From Mucor racemosus (Eukaryota > Mucoromycota > Mucoromycetes > Mucorales > Mucoraceae), in contig JAPEHQ010000009.1 in assembly GCA_027405735.1 (NCBI GenBank), positions 1,116,001-1,180,000 of the forward strand: a stretch of DNA of 64,000 bases, given 5' to 3'. The notes beneath the pieces are model-generated. The model made no database searches, was not told where the DNA came from, and saw only the letters and a program-made list of their open reading frames with translations. Position numbers and translations under genes: made by a program. Positions 35,016 through 46,180 of this stretch are shown piece by piece. Positions within the stretch are counted from its first letter, which is position 1. The number at the start of each line of letters is the position of its first letter.

Positions 35016-35637
35016 TTTGTAGAGTAAATAAAAGAGAAGATAGATGAATGAAATAATATGATTTTTTTTTGTTTCAAAATGGAGTTTCTATTTAAGCTCG
35101 ATTTCATTTAGTAGATTTTCATCAAGATCTGAAAAGCTACTACTGAACTTCGATTCTCAGTTCTATCAAATTTTATGTCCATATTCGTTGATCTATAATA
35201 GGTAATAATCTTGATATCACTAGATAATAATCCCTTATTTTTCAACAGATATTATACACAAATCGACATGTTTATCTCTCCCCTACAACGATTTCTATAA
35301 CAATGCAACCAACAAGAAGCCCCCCCCCCCAGATATTCTACATCTTCCCCTATTTTAAATATTTATAAATCTTCGATATTAAATTATTAAGCACATTTTA
35401 TGATTGGCTACGAATAGGATTTAGTTTACAAAATATGCTGTGTAGCATTCACGGCATCGTATAATATACTGAGAGGGTATAGCAAGCTAAGTAGTTCAAA
35501 AAGGAAAGAGAGATTTGATTAGTTGACTGGGTAACAAATGTAGAAGGATTTTACTTACCAAAGGTGAATTTGAATTTAGAAGATTAAAGAATGAATTGAT
35601 TTAGTATTGAGTTATGTCTAATGAATATAAACTTACC
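35016..35637 (-). other. Non-coding region 3' of the Fanzor gene and 5' of the LONRF gene
   Basis: This 622 bp contains the LONRF promoter and, if the Fanzor follows other loci of its family, the place where its guide RNA (omega-RNA) would be encoded. Immediately after the Fanzor TGA the minus strand shows GAG|GTAAGT, a strong splice donor, and a second GGTAAGT at about 35555. A run of 11 C lies near 35325. I found no terminal inverted repeat matching the other side of the gene and no obvious long hairpin. Confidence 0.4.
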
Positions 35638-38600
35638 TCAAAGAGCCGAAGCTCTCGTCGTACTACCCCCAACGGAGGGCCAGCTTGTCTGCTGTTTTCT
35701 ATCCGAAAATACCAGAGCTAATTGAGAAAACATTGCTTGTTTCGCTGTTGTGTTTTTTGGATCAAAGCAAGGAAAGGTGTAACCAAGCATAAGCTGAGCA
35801 GCACCAGCGAGGCCAATCGCTAATGCAGAAAGACAATCCCTGCTCATGACGACAGACTTATTTGGGCAGGCATCGTTCAAACAAATGAATGACCCATTAG
35901 TCTTCTTGACTGTACCATCTTTTGCAGTATACGGATGTGATAATTTGCTGAAACACCAAAGGCAGGTCTGAGAACTGTTGTGTTCATTAGTAATCAATGT
36001 AGGCGTATATCGAGAATGTCTCAGTTCTTTCCAATATCCACCAAATCGCAAATGTCCTTTAATAGGAGACCTGATTGCATGCCCACGATCTCCAATAAAC
36101 ATAATAGGGGACGATGATTTCGTAAATTTTCGTTCCTTTGATGCAAGTCTATCATAAAATCGATTTTTCGTTAATTCTAATCGTCTTTTTTTATTAGCAG
36201 TCGATCTTGAAAAGTAAAATTGACGAATACATGACTTTGCTTGAGAATGGCGAGTGAATGTTGCATCCAGTTCATCAATTGTACCACATTGCTGTATACT
36301 GGACTCAGAAAGATCGCTTTCAAGATCAGCAACATTTTGACCTAAGACTGTGAGGCGCTTTCTTCTATTGAGCGAAGACGAAAAAGAAGCAAGACCACTA
36401 TGTTGGCGGAGGGCGGCACTCCTTACCTTGAATGATGTGGGCAATTTCTTCAACTGAGCGTCTTCTTTCTCTTCCATATAAGCGTCTTCTAAAATTTGTG
36501 CATTGAAAATTAGCCACAAGCAAGATATCAACGAGCATTAAATTACCTTGATCTTGTAATACTTGAAAGCGATTGTACAAACGAAGATGATATTTCAACC
36601 TATCGACACCAAAAGCAACTGTCTCCGTGACATTAATAATACCGTTGTCTGTCCCTGAAAATACAAGTTGGTCTTTATCTACTTTTTGATCAATAATACA
36701 CTCCTCCACCTTGTGATGGCAAGGTTTGTTGGGCTCGACTGGTATTATCTGTCTTCTTTCAGTAGAGGAGGTAGCGTCATATCTCTGCTTGTAGATGTTA
36801 TTATTGGCACTGGACAGTTCTTGCTTTGCTTTCACTACTTCTTGAATCAATTGTCTCTTCTTTTTCTTGGCCACTTGTATCTCTTTATGCAGCGAGTCTC
36901 TATCTATATTTTCATCATTCCATTTTTTTTTCAGTTGAGAAGCACTTTCTGAACCAAGTAGATATTTATTAAGTGTAATTTGAGCGTCCTTCAACCTTTT
37001 CTCTATTGTGGTCTTCTGGTCAATCAATGCTGCAATTCTGCTGTTGATCTCATTGCTTCTTGTGGATGTCTGAGTCACAGGAGGTTGCTGTTTATTCTTC
37101 TGTTTATACTTTTGGTAATTTCTAGTACCAAGGATTCTCACACACTGAAGTCCAGGTAGTACATGCATACGGTAGGCGAATTGCAACCCGTAGCCAGCAC
37201 ATATTGTCTTTAGACGATCTATGTCGAAAAAACTACTAAACACAGCATCCTTTTGAGACGTAACTGAAGCCGCACGAATGACATTCCCTTCGAAATCATG
37301 GAGTACCATCTTATGTTCCAGCTTTCGAGCACAAAACAAAGAATGTAATGTAGTAGCATCAATCCATAACGCGTGCAGATTTGTAGGCCTGATGATGGGG
37401 GTCAATTTCACCACTTGCTCATGGTAACCAACAGAACGCAATACTTGATTAACCATCAAGAGAAAGGGAATTTGATGTGAAAAGACATGGTATGTGGCTC
37501 TAGATGCCATGTATGGCTTTACAAATTTAATAATCTTCAAGATGACCTCCACTTCTTTGTCGCTAATGTTGCTCAATTTACCAACAAAATATGCTTTGCA
37601 AATTGTTTTTTCCTCAAAAAGAGCTGCTCTTGTTATCTGCTTTAACTGGTTTATTCTTTTTCGCGAGGTGTCCTCTTCTACCAAAATATCTTCCATGTCA
37701 ACATCTTGAATCTCTTCTTCTACCAACGCTTCTTGCATTTTGATACCTTGCTCTTCTTCTTGTTGACGTTGCTGCTCTCGTCTCACCTGCCGCTTTTGTT
37801 TCTAGAAGAAGGTTGTTTAATATACTTGTTCAATTCGATTGTTCATCAATCTTACCTCTCTTTGCAAAACATCTGCATATGAGTTCAGCCTTTGCTGACA
37901 CAAGCTAGCTTTCCATTGCTTAACAACCCAATCTCCTCCTTTCTCGATACAACGATTTCTTCTTTTAATCTCGTCAGCGAAAAGCCTTCTGCGTCCATTA
38001 TAAGTTTTGTTGATGAGTGACATCGAGTTTACTGGAATGGCACAATTGTTGTTAGGAGGCTGTCTATTCTTTCCTTTATTCTTTCCTTTGAGCTCCTCGC
38101 GTTTTTTCTTGAATTCTTGATCACGAGCAGGAGATAAATGGACAATCAATAGAATATTCAAGAGCCTGTTCAATGCTTTGTTTACGATTGTATTATCTGC
38201 CCACATATTCATGAAATTGGCGATATAAACATTTCTTGCCATTTTCATAACGTGAGACGACAAATCATTGTAAACATTCTCCTCATCACGCCCAAGTAAA
38301 TTTACTATTGCTTTATGAAGTCGTGCCGTATTCAGGGTGGATTTGCTAATTCCTTTTGATCCAAAATAAGTTGAATGGATTTGATCAAAGTGAGCCTCTT
38401 GGAATAATGCATTGTACTCTTCTTTCAGGCTATCAGTCTGCAGGAATTGACAATTTAAGGGCTTAGGAACAATCACATCCTCGTGTAGATATCCTACTGG
38501 TAACACTGGATTGATACTTTGTCCCTCTTGGTGCACTAATTGAATATTGCCGCTATTTGTGATAAATTGATTGTCTTTGAAAAGCAGCAACATTTTCATT

Positions 38601-39250
38601 ACTTGCTTGCTGAAATCAGCCAAGTAATCTGAAGCTTGTTCAATGGTTTTATTGATAGTACCAATGAATGTTGATCGACAATTTTGTGGGAAATCCTTTC
38701 GAATAACTGATTAGAAGGATGCAGAGCAAGTTCTATGTGTTACGTCGTCTTCTACTTCATTATCATCTATTTCTTCCGGTTCTTCTTCACCTACTTCTTC
38801 TTGCTCTTCAACGCCTTCTTGAGCTGCAGTGGATTCTTCTTGTATCGTTACTGAATCTTTGAGGGATTCAAAATTTTCTTTTACATAGTCTTTCCAATGT
38901 TCAATGCTTTTCTTTTTTGTTGTTCTTGTTACACGATTTAGATACACTACAATTGAATTTACTGGTGCATTGATGCTCTGTTCAGCGCTCGAGACCACAC
39001 CTCTTGGAAGTTGTTTTAACTGCATCAATGTTTTGTATAAATCATTGAAAGACTCGTTTTCATCATGGCATGTTTTGATATGCTTTATGATTCTATGTCT
39101 AAATTGAGTTTTCAATGAGTTCATATAAGCTTCATCATCATCAGTTGTTGCTCTTCTACGACTAGTTGTTTGTGTTTCCAAAGTTGCTGGTAAATTTCTC
39201 CTTGTAGTGCCAGGAACGTATATATTTAATTGTTTTCTTTTTATGTGCAT
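35638..39250 (-). CDS. Fanzor (eukaryotic TnpB/OrfB-like RNA-guided nuclease)
   Basis: Exons on the minus strand are 38744-39250, 37856-38695, 36547-37801 and 35638-36488, giving about 1,150 residues. The C-terminal half has the TnpB/OrfB layout. A RuvC-I-like segment LVFSGTDNGIINV has Asp at about 834, and GDRGHAIRSPIKG lies at about 1000 where TnpB has RuvC-II. Then come NEHNSSQTC (Glu at about 1036), zinc-ribbon pairs C1043/C1046 and C1070/C1075, and RuvC-III SRDCLSALAIG (Asp at about 1085). The Glu beside the zinc ribbon, not in RuvC-II, is the rearranged site known for Fanzors. A basic Q/E-rich part and a coiled coil (exon 36547-37801) precede RuvC-I. Introns 37802-37855 and 36489-36546 are clear. 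A TAA at 38711-38713 is in frame unless the 48-bp intron 38696-38743 is real. The start is uncertain; 39250 is the first ATG in the open exon with plausible sequence. Family proteins cut DNA with a guide RNA; activity here is inference. Confidence 0.85.
38696..38743 (-). other. Proposed 48-bp intron removing an in-frame stop in the Fanzor gene
   Basis: The open frames 38744-39292 and 37817-38709 are in the same phase, separated by one TAA at 38711-38713. A candidate intron has donor GTAACA, a CTAAT branch-like site, and acceptor CGAAAG|GAT. Its length of 48 is a multiple of three, so frame is kept. The alternative is a single nonsense mutation in an otherwise intact gene. The donor is weak and the length is at the low end for this genome. 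Confidence 0.45.
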
Positions 39251-39475
39251 TGAGATGTTATTACAATAGACAAAGAAGAAAAGAAAGATCAAATGCTGTC
39301 GATGCTAATACATTCAATGTTGGCCAACAGCGGGGTTTCCTCGCTCACGCTGTGGGGCCAAATCAATCCAAATGATTTATTTGGTTTTGCAGAATGTCAA
39401 GTTCGCAAGTTGTTAAAAAAGGTTAATTGCAGATATATGAACTTCTTTGTTGTTTTGATATTATACGGTACATAC

Positions 39476-39637
39476 CCTAGTAAAAATTTTAGTATAAGGT
39501 ACAAACGTTGGGTGGTTTTGATCTACAGCATTCATGAGAACATGTTGGTTTTCGATTTCTGCTTCGATTTCTTCTTCATCTTCAACAATAAGATGTCTTT
39601 TACAAATATTATTCTCGGTAGGAGGTGGGGAGCTCAT
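39476..39637 (-). CDS. Possible 5' exon of the Fanzor gene
   Basis: A 54-codon frame starts MSSPPPTENNICKRHLIVED, is acidic, and ends at AGG|GTATGT, a good donor in phase 0. The composition suits an N-terminal exon of the gene below it. An acceptor at CGACAG|CAT (about 39295) would join it in phase, but would add an odd hydrophobic stretch. It could also be an independent small ORF. Confidence 0.35.
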
Positions 39638-40987
39638 GTTTTTTTTGTATAAAAATAATGCTTTAAGCAAAATATTGATGACAAGTATGTAGATTTTTAT
39701 TATTTATTATTTAGTAGTTAATATATTAGGTAAATCCACAGGAGAATCAAAAGATAGTTTTCTTTATTTATAGTGTTTTTAAGGGCTATTAATACAAATG
39801 AACCGAAGCAAACTACTGTGCGACTCTTATTGCCAACATGTCAAAGGTTTTTTCACAAGTCAAAACTTGTGAATACTACTACTGTCCTTGCATATTTTTC
39901 AGTATAAGCAACTCAAACCCAATATCTTCACCCTGAGACTCAACCAGACTCAAGGTATTTTTAATATTTTAAGCGGGTGACTCAAAAATACTTTTTAATT
40001 TTTCAATTTCACTGCTTAATTTCGAAGTCAGATCGAAAATACCTTGAGTCTGGTTGAGTCTCAGGGTGAAGATACTGTTAATTCTTTGATTATCAAGGTT
40101 TGTACTGTGAGATTGCATTCTGACTGCCATATTCCAGATGATTTGGTTTCTCAAAAACGATCGTGAGGAGCACCATATCCGTTGATGGCTGGAAATTTGC
40201 TGGTCCATGAAGTATGAAAAATCAATGATATTCCATATTTTCACATAGTTTGATGTGTAATGACATTGATATTTCTGTATTTGACCATGATATCGTATAA
40301 TTTAAATGAAAGGTATCATGAAAGGTTATTGCCTTAACAGAAATAATCATCCTTTTTTTTTTTTTTTTGGTTCTTTTATAATTAAGCTGAGATTTTCAAA
40401 AACTATAGAAAAAAATTCAATGAAGAGCTTTTCAAGAAATCATTATTAAAAACATAGAATAAAAATACTGGAATAAATTAAAGATGTTACTGACCATTAT
40501 GTGATTATAAAAGGATTAATTTGTAAGGTTGATGAATGAGCAAAAAACCTTTGATTTCATCATCTCGGTAGAATACTATTCATTCTGATTGAATATTATC
40601 ATGTTGAATTAATTTTGTAGCCAAAATAACATAACATAATATGATATAGCTTATACTGCAATATGATGAAGTATGTCTCATGCTTTTTATTTATAAAACA
40701 TACCATTATTTTCAGTACTTTACTACATACACATTAAAAATCTCCATATTGTGTAGTGCAACTATTTAAAACTCTACTGCTTGAATATTTGATACTACGA
40801 ACCTGTGTAATTCCTACTCATAATGATTTCATTGGGCTTCTGTTTAAGGCTATTTAGGGTTGTCCAACAATACCAACACATTTAGAATTGGTTATGAGCG
40901 GGTTGAGTGAAATAGCTGTTTTGGAATATTTGGAAAAAGTTTTAAATCTTCTTTACCCTTTTTAATGTGTATATATAAATAATAATA
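39638..40987. other. Intergenic region containing a MITE
   Basis: Apart from the 148-bp inverted-repeat element at 39925-40072, no gene is supported. The frame at 39969-40244 runs through the MITE arm and is spurious. A T run lies at about 40353. The last few hundred bases serve as promoter for the DUF218 gene. Confidence 0.6.
39923..40074. mobile_element. MITE of 148 bp with long inverted arms and TA duplication
   Basis: The element 39925-40072 begins TCTTCACCCTGAGACTCAAC and ends with its reverse complement. The arms pair almost perfectly for about 37 bp, leaving an AT-rich centre. TA flanks both ends (39923-39924 and 40073-40074), as for Tc1/mariner-type MITEs. It cannot code for protein. 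No second copy is seen in the window. Confidence 0.88.
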
Positions 40988-42166
40988 ATGAATACGAATA
41001 ATTCAAAAAGAAAGACTATATTGCCTTTACATATTGATACAACATCATTTACAGGTGGCCAAACACAAAACAGCTTATGGAGAAGACTCAACAAAAGACA
41101 ATTACCCATTTTCATCTTATTAACAATCTTGTTTTTCAGTTTATTTTTGAATATTATACAACATAATAACAAAAAATCATCAAATTATCCTGAAATATTC
41201 AACTCTCATGACTCTTTACCTCCTATTCCCTTAACAGAGAATCATCACGCTATTATTATAGCTGGACACGCTATATATACAGGTCCGGATGATATGGAAC
41301 AACTTGTAAATGATAAAAATTGGATATTAGAATCTTATCAACAAGGCGGTCAAGTAAATACATTTATTCAACATATTCAAAAGGGTATCGATATATTGAA
41401 ACAAGACCAAGTATCAGTTTTAATATTCTCAGGGTAAAAAAAGCTAATTTAAAAAGGATACATTTGTTACAAGTAAACTAATTTACATTATTTGAAAAAA
41501 AAGTGGTGAAACAAGACCAAATGCTGGTCCAAGATCAGAATCATTCTCGTATTGGAATATTGCTCAATTACTTTTAGAACAAGACACTACTATATCCACT
41601 GAATTAAAATCAAGTATAAGTGAAAGAATGATTACCGAGGAATATGCAAAAGATTCGCATGAAAATTTGTTATTTTCCATTTGCCGTTTTTCTGAAATGA
41701 CAGGCAATTATCCAAACCAAATTACAGTAGTTGGTTTTGAATTTAAAAGGAAAAGATTTGAAGATATACATAGACATTCTATAGGATACCCAGCTGAACA
41801 GTAAGTCGAAATTACTGATTAAAAGATGATCAAATGCTGATAAACCATAACATTAGATTTCATTATATCGGTATTGATCCAACAGATGAAGATCCTTCTA
41901 GAAGAGAAGGTGAATTAAATAATTCAGTCAAACCATTTGAAAAGGATTTGTATGGTTGTCATGGTACATTAAAACAGAAAAAGATACATAGAAATCCATT
42001 CCGTAGAAGGTAAATTATGAATCATTTTAATGTTATGGGATAGTAACTAAAGCAATATTCAAATAGACATCCTTATGCTACTTCATGTCCAATTTTGGCG
42101 AATTTATTAAACTATTGTCCTTCCAATAATGCTCTTTATCATGGTCCCTTACCTTGGAATTCATAA
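40988..42166 (+). CDS. DUF218-domain membrane protein
   Basis: Four exons (40988-41433, 41504-41800, 41857-42009, 42067-42166) give 331 residues. After a basic, hydrophilic N-terminus there is one hydrophobic segment at about 39-57, so a type II topology is likely. The remainder matches the DUF218 (YdcF/SanA-like) fold: AIIIAGHAIYTG at the first strand, then VSVLIFSGGETRPNAGPRSES, the segment I-T-V-V-G-F-E-F-K-R-K-R-F and a C-terminal CPILANLLNYC. The biochemical role of eukaryotic members is not established; bacterial relatives act at the cell envelope. Intron 1 ends in a run of A before AG, as in other genes of this window. Confidence 0.87.
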
Positions 42167-43103
42167 GCAAAATTCCTTTTTACATTAATATAGATATCAT
42201 TTACATTACATTATAAAATAATAATCACCTTGCAGTCATTTTATAAAATAGCAACGCTATTTTACAAAAAATACCATAAACTATTAAATGACAGCTGTAA
42301 TAACCTTTACATATTGATTTACGCTCTCAATTGCTGACTATATCTATCAAACGAAAGCATTTTTCTAGATTTGTCGGATATTGAAATATTTTGGATATGA
42401 TTTTGCAAAATTACACACAATACTCCATATCTAAGGGGTTTTTTTGAGCGTTTCAAATTTATTAAAGTATATAAAACGTGTTAAATGTTTAATTTGACAT
42501 GTCTAGTTTACTTTTGTATTTTTTACTTCACTAAAATAGTGAAATTTGATAGTCGAAAGTCAATTTAAAAGGGATTCCTATGGAAATTGGAGATAGTTCG
42601 CCTACTACTATTATTATTATTACCCAACTGGTATTAATGATAGTTAATATACCATATTATAGCATGGCCAGTCAACATGTACTATCAGCACACTCAAAAA
42701 CTTAAATTTTAGCTTACTTATTGACTCTATTCATTGATATAATGATTTTATGATTTTATTTAGGAAATGTTTCATTTGAAATTTTGATATAAAAGATAGG
42801 CTTGCACTTGAAAAATGCCAAGATCAATGAGCATATTTTGATATACTTGTAATGAACAATACGCAAAAGATGCAAGCAATGTTTTAAAGCAAATGAAATA
42901 AGGACAACAATAGCATTTCTTCGATAGTGGCTGAAATAGATTGATATGATAGATGGAAAATGTGTACACATTGTGCATTTACATGTAACAAAATTGCATC
43001 ATTGTATAAAATAAGAAATTAAGCAAACCCCGAGGTTGGTTCTCTGTCTTTCTCTTTCATTTTTTTTTTTTCTTTTTCCTTTTTTTTCACATACAAATAA
43101 ACA
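42167..43103. other. Intergenic region before the Serinc gene
   Basis: AT-rich, with short frames on the minus strand (42756-43219) that have no recognisable family. The T-rich and C/T-rich stretch just before 43104 looks like the leader of the Serinc gene. Confidence 0.5.
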
Positions 43104-44848
43104 ATGGGAGCAGCTCTAAGTTGTCTTGCTTTACCTGCTTTATCAACTGTAGGTACATGGATTGCTGGTTGTTTTTCTGCAGCAGCATGTTCATTAGCCT
43201 TTAAAAGGTAGATTGGCAAATTTATCGTATCATTATAGTTTTAATAACCTAGAAAAAATAGTTGCAACTGTAATAATTCCATAGCTACTCGTATAGGATA
43301 TGCTGTAAGTTTTGGTTTCTTTTTTATATATACGTACAGTTTTTAAAGAATATATTCTATAGATTATCTTTTTATTTAACTCTATTGTAAGCTTTGTTTT
43401 ATACCAAGAAAAGCTTGTAGTTTCTCATTATATTTTTTTATATATGTATAATAATAATAATAGCTTGCATGGCTCATGTTATCCAATTGGGCTATTAAAA
43501 AATTGGAACACCTCACACTAGATTACATGAAACTGGACTGTGCAGAAGGCAGTTGTTATGGTGTAATGGGTGTACATCGAGTATCGTTTGCCCTTGTTTT
43601 ATTCCATGCAATCTTGGGATGTTTATTAATAGGTGTTCATGACAGTCGACAAAAGAGAGCAGCTATACAAAATGGTTGGTGGGGCCCCAAGATATTAGCG
43701 TGGATAATTTTGTTGGTAATATCTTTCTTTATTCCAAGTGAATTCTTTATGGTTTGGGGAAATTATTTTGCATTGTTTGGAGCTGCCATCTTTATCTTAT
43801 TTGGTCTTGTCTTGCTGGTTGATTTTGCTCACAGTTGGACAGAAAGATGTATGGAAAATTATGAAATGAATGATTCGAATTTATGGAAAAATATCTTGAT
43901 TATCGGTACATTATTGATGTTTGCTGGTGCAATTACATTGACTGGCATCATGTACGGATTTTTCGCTACAAATGGTTGTTCCTTGAATCAATTTTTTGTT
44001 ACGTTAAATTTGATTTTATGTGTATTGGTTACCTTATTGTGTGTTTCTCCTCGTATTCAAGAAGGTAATTCAAGATCAGGTCTTTCTCAAGCTTCAATTG
44101 TTGTCATTTATTGTACATATCTTGTACTTTCTGCTGTTGCTAATGAACCTAATGATAAAGAATGTAATCCATTACGTAAATCAATTGGTCCTCAAACTAC
44201 TTCAGTTGTATTGGGTGCTGTTTTTACTTTCTTGGCTGTCGCTTATTCTACAAGTCGTGCTGCCACTCAAGATGGTGCATTTATTAGCAAGTCTGCAGGT
44301 AGGCCCAGACTAAATGATTATGAACCTTTGGATACTTCAAGCGCTGTTCCATTAATGGCTAACCAAGTAGAAGCCGGAGCTCAACGTATGAGTACTCAAG
44401 GCACTGCTAGAGAACATTTGATTGCAGCTGTTGAAGCAGGGTAAGCAATACTAAAGTGAATTATTTAATAGCGTACTCACATGATACATTTAGTGCTTTA
44501 CCTCGTTCAGTCTTGTATGAAGATGATGACGATGATGAAATGGACACTAATATTGATGATAAAGACGATGAAAGATTTGGTTCTTTATATAGTTATTCGT
44601 TCTTCCATTTTGTATTTGCAATTGCAGCAATGTATATATCTATGGTATTAACAAATTGGAATACAATTCAATTTAAGGATGGTGTAGGCCATGACGGAGG
44701 TGATCTTGTTCGAATTGGACAAAGTTACACTGCAGTTTGGGTCAAGATTGTTTCAGGATGGATCTGCCATATCATTTATATTTGGTCTTTGGTAGCACCA
44801 GTATTGATGCCTGACAGGTTTGATGTACAGTATTTTACATTGGTTTGA
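43104..44848 (+). CDS. TMS1: Serinc/Tms1 family membrane protein
   Basis: Four exons (43104-43207, 43262-43304, 43464-44440, 44494-44848) encode 492 residues. The start MGAALSCLALPALSTVGTW and the cysteine-rich SCNCNNSIATRIGYA are hallmarks of Serinc/Tms1 proteins. About ten transmembrane helices follow, with conserved MGVHRVSFAL, NGWWGPK, FFIP and CSPRIQE. The last exon begins with an acidic loop (DDDDDEMDTNIDD) before MVLTNW and the last two helices. Serincs are multipass proteins of endosomal, Golgi and plasma membranes with scramblase activity in animals; the fungal role is unclear. The 3' end is taken at the TGA at 44846; a weak alternative splice (AG|GTTTGA to AG at about 44889) would change the last residues. 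Intron 2 (159 bp) is the longest in the island. Confidence 0.93.
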
Positions 44849-44971
44849 TTTATTTCATATACTAATATTTTTATTTATTTTTTAATAGGAATATTAAACA
44901 ACTTTTGTACACATACACACATACAATAACTATATATACACATATACACACTTTTTTTAATATATAAAAAT

Positions 44972-45232
44972 TCAATTATGAGATAATTTATAATCTAAAT
45001 GTATTGGTGAAAATGTAGTAAACATATTCATTTGTGAAGCAAGTTGATTTTTACTATTTGAAAAACCGGTAGATGTAGCATGAAATGTCTTTTTGTTGTT
45101 GGTCATTTGATTTTTCAATAATGTTAAACTGACATTTTCTTCTGTTTGTTGTTGTAAATGTTGTTGTTGTGGTACAAGACTTGCAATGTAGTAAGATTTA
45201 ATAAACTTGAATAAAGACCAATTATGAACCAT
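44972..45232 (-). CDS. Short hypothetical protein, 86 residues
   Basis: The frame starts MVHNWSLFKFIKSYYIAS and ends at 44972, with Q- and N-rich middle and no domain I recognise. On its strand it is preceded by a C/T-rich tract (the GA repeat at 45250-45300 read in reverse), a leader often seen before fungal genes. The gap between Serinc and G-gamma leaves room for a gene. It may equally be a chance frame. Confidence 0.4.
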   Translation of the reverse strand: MVHNWSLFKFIKSYYIASLVPQQQHLQQQTEENVSLTLLKNQMTNNKKTFHATSTGFSNSKNQLASQMNMFTTFSPIHLDYKLSHN

Positions 45233-45249
45233 TTTTGTATTATTTTGAT

Positions 45250-45300
45250 TGATTGAGAGAAAGAGAGAGAGAGCGAGAGCGAGAGAGAGCGAGAGAGACA
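45250..45300. repeat. GA-rich microsatellite
   Basis: A degenerate (GA)n tract with interspersed GC steps lies between the 86-residue ORF and the G-gamma gene. A mirrored CT tract occurs at about 45645-45672 in the G-gamma leader. Confidence 0.9.
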
Positions 45301-45713
45301 GAAATTAAGTAAAAATCATACCTGTATAAATCAAATTATCGCCTCAAGTTGTTTATTATAAGGAGATACTCATCTTAATATCATTATTATGCTCTCCCTT
45401 TTTCCCCAAATCCTATTTGGTTAAACAACAACACTCAACTGCCTTGAAACCGGATTTTACCGTAAAAATCGGCTTTGTATCCATAATATTATCCTAATAC
45501 TCCTGCTATTTTTCTTCCCCCCTCTCTCTCTTCAAATAGAAAAAAAACACTCCTTAAAAAAATTAATTCAATCATTCTTTCTATCTATCTATTTGTAAGC
45601 TCACATTGATGTTTTAACCCCTTATTTTATATATAAACCACTATTTCTCTGTCTCTCTCTCTCTTTCTCTATTTTTTTTTCCGTTTATTTCTTTTAAAAA
45701 ACAATTATAAATA

Positions 45714-46000
45714 ATGCCACGACAAACAATTGCTGAAGCCAAATTACGAAAACTACTTGAATTAAATGATAAATTAAAAGAACAATTAGAAATATCTCGT
45801 ATACCAATTTCAGAAGCAAGTCGATCGTAAGATTTATGAAAAGCATTCCAATTCAATCAAGTTGACTAATTTGTATTAAATGTAGACTTATTGAGTATTG
45901 TCAAGCAAATCAAGACATGATGATACCGTCAGTTTGGGGAAACAGAAATCCTGATCCGTTCGCAGAACCAACAGCTGGATGTGGTTGTGTTCTTATGTAA
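45714..46000 (+). CDS. Heterotrimeric G-protein gamma subunit
   Basis: Two exons (45714-45826, 45886-46000; intron 45827-45885) encode 75 residues, normal for G-gamma. The N-terminal half is an amphipathic helix (IAEAKLRKLLELNDKLKEQL) that would form a coiled coil with G-beta. Then come ISEASRSLIEYCQ and an NPDPFAEP box typical of the family. The protein ends in CGCVLM: C72 is in a CaaX box (CVLM), so farnesylation or geranylgeranylation and membrane anchoring are expected, with C70 a possible palmitoylation site. It works in pheromone or nutrient GPCR signalling. The CT-rich leader precedes the ATG. Confidence 0.93.
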
Positions 46001-46180
46001 ATTTAAATTATATTTCTCAAATCATATCTTATATATATATATATAAAAAACCAATTATTTAATATTATATAATAATGTGTATAGAGATAATTTTATTTGT
46101 ACAAAATGAATAATGAAGGGTTGATAGCATATACAGTCAAGAGAATAATAGGATATATAAAGAGTTTTTTGTTGTTGTGT

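Noticed and set aside
39969..40244. Minus-strand frame of 91 residues
   Set aside because: It runs through one arm and the centre of the 148-bp MITE and has no family resemblance.
40942..41172. Minus-strand frame of 76 residues over the DUF218 start
   Set aside because: It is antisense to the first exon, which carries a start codon, membrane segment and conserved strand in frame.
44817..44889. Extra 3' intron in the Serinc gene (AG|GTTTGA to AG)
   Set aside because: The donor is poor and the extended C-terminus would be low-complexity; the TGA at 44846 gives an end closer to family length.
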